This document shows, piece after piece, positions 58,081 through 64,000 of a stretch of 64,000 bases of DNA. The notes under the pieces are model-generated. The model was given only the letters and a program-made list of their open reading frames with translations. It had not been told where the DNA came from and did no database searches. Within the stretch, counting starts at the first letter, position 1. Every line of letters starts with the position of its first letter. Both the position numbers and the translations under genes were made by a program. The stretch covers positions 1 to 64,000 of the forward strand of contig CAKTMF010000003.1 of NCBI GenBank assembly GCA_934573855.1. The letters run 5' to 3'. Origin of the DNA: an uncultured Oscillospiraceae bacterium. GTDB taxonomy: Bacteria > Bacillota > Clostridia > Oscillospirales > Oscillospiraceae.

Positions 58081-58781
58081 TGAACGAAAGAAAAGCGTCG
58101 GTCCTTCTGGACCTTGACGACACGATACTTGACTTCAAAAAGGCCGAGAGGATAGCGATAAGCAAGACCTTTCTCGGTATCGGTATAGAGCCGACGGACG
58201 AGGTCGTCTCGCGCTACAGCGAGATAAATATCATGCAGTGGGAGATGCTCGAGCTGGGACTTGTCACCCGAGAGGACGCCCTGCGCGACCGATTCGATAT
58301 ACTCTTTAAGGAGATAGGCGTCGACTATCCCGGTATAGAAGCGGAGCGCACCTACGAAAAGCTCCTTGAGATCGGCCACTATTTCATGCCGGGCGCAGAG
58401 GAAACGCTCAGGGCGATCTATGAAAAATACGATCTGTATATCGTCTCGAACGGCCTTGCCTCCGTACAGGACAGCAGACTCAGGAGCGCCGGCATTTCAT
58501 ACATGTTCAAGGATATTTTCATATCCGAGCGAATCGGCTTTCAAAAGCCGGACAGGGAGTTTTTTGACCGCTGCTTTGCGCGTATACCGGGCTTCGAGCG
58601 CGGGCGCTCGGTCATCGTCGGCGACAGCCTCACCTCCGATATACGCGGCGGCATGAACGCGGGCATTACGACCTGCTGGTACGACCCGTACTCTAAGCCG
58701 CTGAGGGACGGTATCGTTCCCGACTACAGGATCACGGCCATGCCGGAGCTTCCGGCGCTGCTTGAAAGGCTTTTCGGCTGA
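58077..58781 (+). CDS. HAD-superfamily hydrolase, YjjG-like
   Basis: A 234-residue phosphatase. LLDLDDTILDFKKAE near residue 11 has the two catalytic Asp residues, LYIVSNGLASVQDSRL is motif II, RIGFQKPDREFF motif III and VIVGDSLTSDIRGG motif IV. The YjjG type acts on noncanonical and ordinary nucleotide monophosphates. Start overlaps the murF stop. The radical-SAM gene follows 28 bases later. Confidence 0.9.
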   Translation: MMNERKASVLLDLDDTILDFKKAERIAISKTFLGIGIEPTDEVVSRYSEINIMQWEMLELGLVTREDALRDRFDILFKEIGVDYPGIEAERTYEKLLEIGHYFMPGAEETLRAIYEKYDLYIVSNGLASVQDSRLRSAGISYMFKDIFISERIGFQKPDREFFDRCFARIPGFERGRSVIVGDSLTSDIRGGMNAGITTCWYDPYSKPLRDGIVPDYRITAMPELPALLERLFG

Positions 58782-58809
58782 GGAGTCGTGAATTTTAGGG
58801 AGAGAAAAT

Positions 58810-60645
58810 ATGGACAAAAGACTTGAACGCATACTGCCCCGTGTGCAGAAGCCCGCGCGCTATACCGGCGGGGAATATAACCAGATAATAAAGGATAAGG
58901 ACAAGGTCGACATCCGTCTGGCCTTCTGCTTCCCGGACACCTATGAGATAGGCATGTCGAACCTCGGCATGAGCATACTGTACGACACGATGAACTCGCT
59001 CGACTACGTCTGGTGTGAGAGGGTCTTTGCGCCGTGGGGCGATATGTACGACGAGATGAAAAAGGCCGGTATCCCGCTCTACGCACTCGAGAGCGGAGAC
59101 CCGGTCGGCGAATTTGACGCGGTAGCCTTCTCGATAGGCTACGAGATGGCGTATACAACTGTCCTCGACATGCTCGACATGTCGGGCATACCGCTCAGGA
59201 GCGCGGACAGACCGGGACTCCTGCCGCTCGTATTTGCCGGCGGTACCGCCGCGGTGAACGCAGAACCGATGGCGCCGTTTATCGACCTGTTCGTGGTCGG
59301 CGAGGGCGAGGAGATGGATAACGAGCTGCTCGAGCTTCTTCGTCAGGCAAAGGCCGAGGGGTGGGACAAGCACGACTTTCTGGTCCGTGCCGCGCAGATC
59401 GGCGGCGTATATGTTCCCTCCCTGTATGACATCTCCTATAACGCGGACGGCACCGTCGCCGCCATAACCGCCATGGATGGCGCGCCCGCGCGGGTAACGA
59501 AGCGTATCATTTCCGACCTTGATTCCGTGCCGTACCCCACGCACCCGATAGTGCCGTCTACCGAGGTCGTCCACGACAGGGTGAGTCTCGAGCTTTTCCG
59601 CGGCTGTGTGCGCGGCTGCCGCTTCTGTCAGGCGGGCCACGTCTACCGCCCCATACGGGCGAAAAAGCCGGAGACTCTGATAAAGCAGGGGATAGAGACG
59701 CTGAAAAACACCGGCTATGAGGACGTGACGCTCCTTTCGCTCAGCACGAGCGACTACCGTGCGCTCCCCGAACTGTGCGACGGGCTGCTTGAATATTGCG
59801 AGCCGCGGAGTATCGGCCTCTCCCTGCCGTCTCTGCGCGCAGACAACTTCTCCATGGAGATAATGGAACGTCTGCAGAAGGTGCGCAAAAGCGGCCTTAC
59901 CTTTGCCGTTGAGGGCGGGAGCCAGCGCCTTCGCGACGCGATAAACAAGAATGTTACCGAAGAGGACGTACTGCACACCTGCGCCATTGCCTTCGCGGGC
60001 GGCTGGAACGGAGTGAAGCTCTATTACATGCTGGGCCTGCCTACCGAGACGGACGAGGATATCCTCGGTATCGCTGCGATGGCCAACGAGGTCCTCCACT
60101 GCTGGAGAATGAACGCGAAATACAAAAACCGCGGCGTGAAGATAACCGTGTCGACGTCGTGCTTCATTCCCAAGCCTCACAGTCCGTTCCAGTGGGAGGC
60201 TCAGATAAGCATTGAGGAATATCTGCGCCGCGTCAATCTCCTGCGTTCCGCCATCGTTGCGCGCAATGTGTCATATAACTGGCACGACGCGGAGACGAGC
60301 GTCATCGAGGCGGTGCTTTCCCGCGGCGACCGGCGTGTGGCCGACGCGATAGAAGAGGTCTGGCGTCAGGGCGGACGGCTCGACGCGTGGACGGATTATT
60401 TCAGCTTCGAGCGCTGGATGAAGGCGTTTGAAAAGACCGGACTCGACGTTGATTTTTATGCCTGCCGTGAGCGCAGCGTTGACGAGGTGCTGCCATGGGA
60501 CATGATAGACGTCGGCGTGCGCAAGGAACACCTTGTCCACGAGCGGGAGATGTGCTACAGATCGGAGCTTTCTCCCGATTGCCGCAGACAATGCTCCGCC
60601 TGCGGAGCTGCGAGACTTTTGAAGGGAGGCCGCTGCGATGGATAA
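58810..60645 (+). CDS. B12-binding-like radical SAM protein (TIGR03960 family)
   Basis: A 611-residue protein. The N-terminal region (about 10-190) resembles the B12-binding fold, with FCFPDTYEIGMSNLGMSIL and GEGEEMDNELLELL. The iron-sulfur motif CVRGCRFCQAG at about 266-275 is the radical SAM C-x3-C-x2-C set, followed by SLSTSDYRALPELC. Its C terminus is CXXC-containing. The family is widespread in Clostridia and its substrate is unproven; a link to RNA or ribosome modification is guessed from gene order. It overlaps the next gene by eight bases. Confidence 0.88.
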   Translation: MDKRLERILPRVQKPARYTGGEYNQIIKDKDKVDIRLAFCFPDTYEIGMSNLGMSILYDTMNSLDYVWCERVFAPWGDMYDEMKKAGIPLYALESGDPVGEFDAVAFSIGYEMAYTTVLDMLDMSGIPLRSADRPGLLPLVFAGGTAAVNAEPMAPFIDLFVVGEGEEMDNELLELLRQAKAEGWDKHDFLVRAAQIGGVYVPSLYDISYNADGTVAAITAMDGAPARVTKRIISDLDSVPYPTHPIVPSTEVVHDRVSLELFRGCVRGCRFCQAGHVYRPIRAKKPETLIKQGIETLKNTGYEDVTLLSLSTSDYRALPELCDGLLEYCEPRSIGLSLPSLRADNFSMEIMERLQKVRKSGLTFAVEGGSQRLRDAINKNVTEEDVLHTCAIAFAGGWNGVKLYYMLGLPTETDEDILGIAAMANEVLHCWRMNAKYKNRGVKITVSTSCFIPKPHSPFQWEAQISIEEYLRRVNLLRSAIVARNVSYNWHDAETSVIEAVLSRGDRRVADAIEEVWRQGGRLDAWTDYFSFERWMKAFEKTGLDVDFYACRERSVDEVLPWDMIDVGVRKEHLVHEREMCYRSELSPDCRRQCSACGAARLLKGGRCDG

Positions 60646-61297
60646 GCTCAGACTTCGTTTCAAAAAAACCGGGCGTGCGGTATATATTTCACACCTTGAC
60701 CTCATGCACACCATGCAGCGCGCATTTTCGAGAGCGGGCTATGAGCTTCGCTATTCCGAGGGCTTCAACCCGCACCCGCAGATATCCATCGCGCTCCCGC
60801 TTTCCGTGGGGGCAGGCAGTGTCTGCGAGATAATGGATTTCAGACTCAAGGACGAAGCCGACCTCTCGGAGCTTCCCGCGCGCCTCACCTCAGTCATGCC
60901 GGAGGGCATAGAGGTCATTGAGGCGTATGAGCAGCAGAGAAAGCCCGCGGAGCTGAAATGGCTCGAGGTCAGGGGCGTATTTGAATATGACGAGCGGAAT
61001 GCGGAGAGAATGGCAGAGGAGCTTCGTGCCTTTTTTTCGCAGGATGAAATAATCATCGAAAAGAAAACCAAGCGCGGCATGGGTGAGACGGATATCAGGC
61101 CTGCCATACGCAGTATCGAGTTCTCTCAGGACGGCGGCAGCGTGACCGTAGAGGCTGTTATTTCCGCGCAGGAACCGACGCTCAATCCCGAGCTTCTTGC
61201 CGATTCGCTCCGTCAGAAGCGCCCGGATATCGCACCGGATTTTGCAAAATTCACCCGTATTGAGACCTATGACGCGCAGATGAACGTCTATCGCTGA
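60638..61297 (+). CDS. TIGR03936 / DUF2344 family protein
   Basis: A 219-residue protein beginning LRLRFKKTGRAVYISHLDLM and continuing RAGYELRYSEGFNPHPQISI, the defining wording of the family always found beside TIGR03960 radical SAM proteins. In relatives the two are sometimes fused. It overlaps the preceding gene by eight bases, so they are translated together. The function is unknown. The usual next gene, RNase G, is absent and a membrane glycosyltransferase-like gene follows instead. Confidence 0.88.
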   Translation: MDKLRLRFKKTGRAVYISHLDLMHTMQRAFSRAGYELRYSEGFNPHPQISIALPLSVGAGSVCEIMDFRLKDEADLSELPARLTSVMPEGIEVIEAYEQQRKPAELKWLEVRGVFEYDERNAERMAEELRAFFSQDEIIIEKKTKRGMGETDIRPAIRSIEFSQDGGSVTVEAVISAQEPTLNPELLADSLRQKRPDIAPDFAKFTRIETYDAQMNVYR

Positions 61298-61319
61298 CAA
61301 CTTTGGAGGAGACCCCGCC

Positions 61320-63050
61320 TTGAGCGCTGAAAAAGCATTTGAAAAAAATAAAATACTCTGCGCCGCGGTGATCGTTTCGGGACTTGCGTTCCTGCTCTGG
61401 AGGGCAAGGTACGGCTGGTGCTGGGACGATGAGGCGTTCCTTGTCTCCCTCGCGCAGAGGCTTTGGTACGGACAGAGCCTCATAAGCGACGAGTGGCATG
61501 TGGCTCAGTTCACAGGTGTGCTTATCCTCCCGTTCTACAGCCTGTTCCGCCTTTTCGTGGGCGGAAATACCGGCGTCCTGCTCACACTGCGGTATGTATA
61601 CTGCGTCATGTGGTTTGCGGTCTGCCTGTGTGCGTACCGTGTCCTGAGCCGGAAAAACATCGGCGCGATCTGGGCGTATATTTACCTTGTGCTGTTTTCG
61701 CCCCTTGACTATATGACGCTTTCATACACGTCCTTCGGACTGATGTCGGCGCTGCTCATCTGCTGCCTGTACTACCGGCACTTTGAGATAAAACCGCTCA
61801 AGGCGCCGGCGCTTGGCATACTGTCGTCGCTGCTGTGGTGCGTTCTTGTGCTGAGCTTTCCGTACATGGCGGCGGGGTATCTGCTGCTTTTCGTCGGGAC
61901 AACCGTGAACGCGACGGTGAAAAAGCGCAGGAGAGAGCCATACGACGGGGCTTTTTTCAAGGCGCGCTTTATCGACCTCGTGCTGACCGCGCTGATCGCC
62001 GCGTTCGTTGTTTATTTCTTCATACTCCGCGGAAACAGCCTCGATGATATATTCTATGGGCTGGAGCGGATATCCGGCGACCCGCAGCATTTCCGGACGG
62101 ATCTGCTTGGCCGGCTCGGGGCGGCGTTTAGTGAGTACGACGTGCGCTCGCGCCTAATGCTCATTGCAGCAGCGGCGCTGCTTTGTCTCGCGCCGATTAT
62201 GAAAAAGCGCCCGCTCCGGAAGCTTTCCGCCTTTGCGCTCGCGTCGCTTGCCTATGCCGCGGTCATCTTCAATTATCTTCGGACGTGGCGGCTCGTCGCC
62301 TTCAACGGACAGGCTGCGGATATCGTTCCGCTGGGACTCGTCTGCTATGTATACCTTTCGGAAAAGCCGCGGGGACTGTTTCGCTTCTTTGTCCCGATGA
62401 GCTTTTTCTACGGGCTGTGCGCCGCGCTCGGCTCCAATACCGGCGGAAAGGCGCTGTTTTCGTGCCTGACCATTGCGGGGGCGGCGGGGCTGCTGTTCAT
62501 TGCCGCGCTTGGACGCGAGCTTTGGAACGAGCTGAGAGGAGAGAAGCTAAGGCTCGTGCGGGTGCTGCCGGCGGTCATTACCGTGCTGGTAATGCTCACG
62601 CAGCTGACGTGCAGCCTCTCTGTGCGCCTCACACGGCAGTACTTGGACCGCGAGTTTTCGGCGCTCACCGAGACGGTAGAGTGCGGCGCTGCAAAGGGCC
62701 TTGTCGTCCGCCCGGAAACGAAGAGAGAGTATGAGGTAAAGTATCTGTCTCTTCGCCGTCTGCTCGGCGAAGCAGGCGCGGACGAGGATACTGACGGCTT
62801 CATGACGCCGGAGTTTTACCCGGTTTTATACCTTGACGCTGAGCTGCCGACCGCGTCCTTTTCCGTCTGGAGCTACGGCTATTACGATAAGCTCTATGAG
62901 AGACTGTCGGAGTATTACGATCACTCCCCGGGCAAAAAGCCCACGCTTATCTTCTGCTCCGCGGACGAGGACGAGGAGCTCGCCGACAGGCTCCTTGGCG
63001 AATATGAGACCTACACCGACGGTGACGCGGTACTTTTTCGCAGAAAATAA
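61320..63050 (+). CDS. Polytopic membrane protein, GT-C glycosyltransferase-like
   Basis: A 576-residue protein with about twelve membrane helices and a soluble C-terminal domain of about 130 residues. RYGWCWDDEAFLVSLAQRL in the first outer loop carries an Asp-Asp-Glu as in GT-C sugar transferases that use lipid-linked donors. The start is a TTG at 61320, eight bases after GGAGGAG; no ATG fits. It is 22 bases behind the TIGR03936 gene and may be co-transcribed. Acceptor and sugar are unknown. Confidence 0.7.
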   Translation: MSAEKAFEKNKILCAAVIVSGLAFLLWRARYGWCWDDEAFLVSLAQRLWYGQSLISDEWHVAQFTGVLILPFYSLFRLFVGGNTGVLLTLRYVYCVMWFAVCLCAYRVLSRKNIGAIWAYIYLVLFSPLDYMTLSYTSFGLMSALLICCLYYRHFEIKPLKAPALGILSSLLWCVLVLSFPYMAAGYLLLFVGTTVNATVKKRRREPYDGAFFKARFIDLVLTALIAAFVVYFFILRGNSLDDIFYGLERISGDPQHFRTDLLGRLGAAFSEYDVRSRLMLIAAAALLCLAPIMKKRPLRKLSAFALASLAYAAVIFNYLRTWRLVAFNGQAADIVPLGLVCYVYLSEKPRGLFRFFVPMSFFYGLCAALGSNTGGKALFSCLTIAGAAGLLFIAALGRELWNELRGEKLRLVRVLPAVITVLVMLTQLTCSLSVRLTRQYLDREFSALTETVECGAAKGLVVRPETKREYEVKYLSLRRLLGEAGADEDTDGFMTPEFYPVLYLDAELPTASFSVWSYGYYDKLYERLSEYYDHSPGKKPTLIFCSADEDEELADRLLGEYETYTDGDAVLFRRK

Positions 63051-63061
63051 TGATTTTTCCC

Positions 63062-63090
63062 TTGCAATCCGCGCGATTATATGCTATCAT
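63062..63090 (+). promoter_or_regulatory. Sigma-A promoter of rplS
   Basis: TTGCAA and TATCAT are separated by 17 bases, the -35 box starting 12 bases after the preceding stop. Confidence 0.65.
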
Positions 63091-63097
63091 ACCATAG

Positions 63098-63175
63098 CTT
63101 GCGTAAAGCAGCGAGAAAGGCGGTCCGCTGCCGAGGCTGACGCAGCCCTACGGTCATGAACGTCTATATTTATAA
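63098..63175 (+). ncRNA. Candidate L19 leader
   Basis: Two stems, GCAGCG/CGCTGC (63108-63131) and GGCTG/CAGCC (63135-63147), lie in the leader before rplS. Firmicute rplS genes often have a structured autoregulatory leader; the match to that family was not tested. Confidence 0.4.
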
Positions 63176-63186
63176 GGAGATCGATT

Positions 63187-63528
63187 ATGGATCTGGTCAA
63201 AGTTCTCAGCGAACAGTACATGAAGCCCGAACTGCCCACCATGAACGTCGGCGATACCGTCCGCGTCCTCGTCAGGGTCAAGGAAGGCAGCCGCGAGCGT
63301 ACCCAGGCATTCGAGGGTACTATCATTGCAAAGAAGCATGGCGGCATCAACGAGACCATCACCGTGCGCCGCGTTTCCTACGGCGTCGGCTGCGAGAAGG
63401 TCTTCCCCGTGCATTCTCCCTCCATCGTCTCTGTCACCACCGTCCGTAAGGGCAAGGTCCGCAGAGCGAAGCTCTACTACCTGCGTGACCGCGTGGGCAA
63501 GAGCGCAAAGGTCAAGGAGCGCCTGTGA
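63187..63528 (+). CDS. rplS: 50S ribosomal protein L19
   Basis: A 113-residue protein. VGDTVRVLVRVKEGSRERTQ, FEGTIIAKKHGGINETITVRR, GVGCEKVFPVHSP and KVRRAKLYYLRDRVGKSAKV are all standard L19 wording. It sits at the 30S-50S interface. Its own promoter and a structured leader precede it, and a terminator follows. TAAGGAG lies nine bases before the start. The usual companions rpsP, rimM and trmD are not in this window. Confidence 0.97.
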   Translation: MDLVKVLSEQYMKPELPTMNVGDTVRVLVRVKEGSRERTQAFEGTIIAKKHGGINETITVRRVSYGVGCEKVFPVHSPSIVSVTTVRKGKVRRAKLYYLRDRVGKSAKVKERL

Positions 63529-63537
63529 TCAAAAAGA

Positions 63538-63573
63538 AAAAGCGGCTTCCGTCGGAGGCCGCTTTTTCTTTAC
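63538..63573 (+). terminator. Intrinsic terminator after rplS
   Basis: AGCGGCTTCC pairs with GGAGGCCGCT (one wobble) and is followed by TTTTCTTT. Confidence 0.88.
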
Positions 63574-63597
63574 TTTTCGGCGAGGTACTGCTATACT
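63569..63597 (+). promoter_or_regulatory. Promoter of the terminal glycosyltransferase gene
   Basis: TTTACT and TATACT are separated by 17 bases, the -35 box overlapping the end of the rplS terminator. Confidence 0.5.
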
Positions 63598-63625
63598 TTC
63601 CGTGTATCACAAAAGGAGAAGACCT

Positions 63626-64000
63626 ATGAAAAAGATACGCATTATCGCGCTGCACCTTACTTACGGCGGTATCGAAAAGGCGATAATCAGCATGGCAAAC
63701 CTTTTTGCCGAAAAATATGATGTGGAGATAATCTCCGTGTATAATATGCCGGATTCCCCCGCGTTCCCGCTCTCGGAGCGCGTCCGCGTCCGCTATCTGC
63801 TGGACGAGACTCCCAACCGCGAGGAGTTCAGAGCGGCAATGAGGGCGAAGGACCCGGCCGCGATATTGCGCGAGGGGATAAAAAGCGTCAGGATACTGCG
63901 TGGGAAAAAACGCGGCGTTATTAATACGATCAAGGCCATCGGCGACGGCGTCATCATCACCACGCGCAACGAGGACAATGTACTGCTCTCAAGGTACGGC
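63626..64000 (+). CDS. Glycosyltransferase, family 4-like (partial)
   Basis: The open frame runs from ATG 63626, after AAAAGGAGAAG, to the window end without a stop; 125 codons are visible. The opening KKIRIIALHLTYGGIEKAII is typical of GT4 glycosyltransferases, with the nucleotide-fold start and GGIEKA in place of GG-A-E. The donor-binding C-terminal half lies outside the window, so the assignment rests on the N-terminal domain. It has its own promoter. Confidence 0.75.
   Translation, partial: MKKIRIIALHLTYGGIEKAIISMANLFAEKYDVEIISVYNMPDSPAFPLSERVRVRYLLDETPNREEFRAAMRAKDPAAILREGIKSVRILRGKKRGVINTIKAIGDGVIITTRNEDNVLLSRYG

Noticed and set aside
58795..60180. A 461-codon open frame opposite the radical SAM gene
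   Set aside because: A shadow; the plus-strand CxxxCxxC protein explains the region.
1..64000. CRISPR arrays, prophage or insertion sequences
   Set aside because: No regularly spaced direct repeats, transposase, integrase or phage structural motifs were recognised anywhere.

Overview
This window looks like chromosomal core DNA of a GC-rich, spore-forming gut Clostridium relative (Oscillospiraceae/Eubacteriales). The reasons are the intact spoIIAA-spoIIAB-sigF operon, an uninterrupted sigK-type sigma factor, two T-box leaders (valS, alaS), sigma-A promoters with mostly 17-bp spacers, GGAGG-type ribosome binding sites, an RNase M5 gene and the rimP-nusA-rnpM-ylxQ-infB-rbfA-nrnA-truB-ribF operon. 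The genus cannot be fixed from sequence alone. I saw no insertion sequence, prophage, CRISPR array or rRNA. There is one tRNA, Arg(CCT).

Layout. 1-1.3 kb is a damaged patch: a fragment with an apparent one-base insertion, an alpha/beta hydrolase cut off before its Asp/His residues, and a frameshifted membrane protein. 1.5-5.3 kb is a metal-homeostasis island: an ArsR-AraC regulator pair divergent from a free HMA metallochaperone and a P1B ATPase that lacks its own HMA domain, with near-identical palindromes before both. 5.4-8.2 kb carries membrane genes (DUF2975, its XRE regulator, DUF4153-like, DUF554). 8.2-13.3 kb is translation and redox (glnS, trxA, T-box valS). 13.4-15.7 kb holds a GNAT gene and the sigma-F operon. 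15.7-18.4 kb encodes envelope functions (GH25 lysozyme, acyltransferase). 18.5-24.8 kb has pcrA, an EamA transporter, a degenerate old-yellow-enzyme-like protein and a FliB-like protein. 24.8-28.5 kb is an unusual tight run: RF3, cyclodeaminase-like, sirtuin and a WecG/TagA-family protein without the usual catalytic Asp. A 51-residue Cys/Gly-rich membrane microprotein follows on the other strand.

28.9-39.4 kb contains mltG, a U32 peptidase, a T-box operon (zinc-ribbon protein, alaS, HIT protein), comEC, holA, rnmV, a small membrane protein and the tRNA. 39.4-46.7 kb has a large FtsX/MacB-type ABC protein, sigK and an overlapping shikimate operon (aroA, aroC, a chorismate mutase-shikimate kinase fusion, aroQ). 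46.7-47.6 kb is a VanY-type carboxypeptidase. 47.6-55.5 kb is the nusA-infB operon behind an attenuator-like hairpin. 55.5-64 kb holds a DEDD exonuclease, murF, a HAD hydrolase, the TIGR03960/TIGR03936 radical-SAM pair, a GT-C-like membrane protein, rplS and the start of a glycosyltransferase cut by the window end.

I did not find a clear new multi-gene system. The best candidates for new biology are the paired palindromes and split HMA/ATPase arrangement, two enzyme-family members that have lost catalytic motifs (OYE-like at 21.8-23.7 kb, WecG-like at 27.8-28.5 kb), the Cys/Gly microprotein, a possible poly-A slippage extension of the acyltransferase, and a probably leaderless pcrA transcript. 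All functional calls are by motif recognition; no database search was run.
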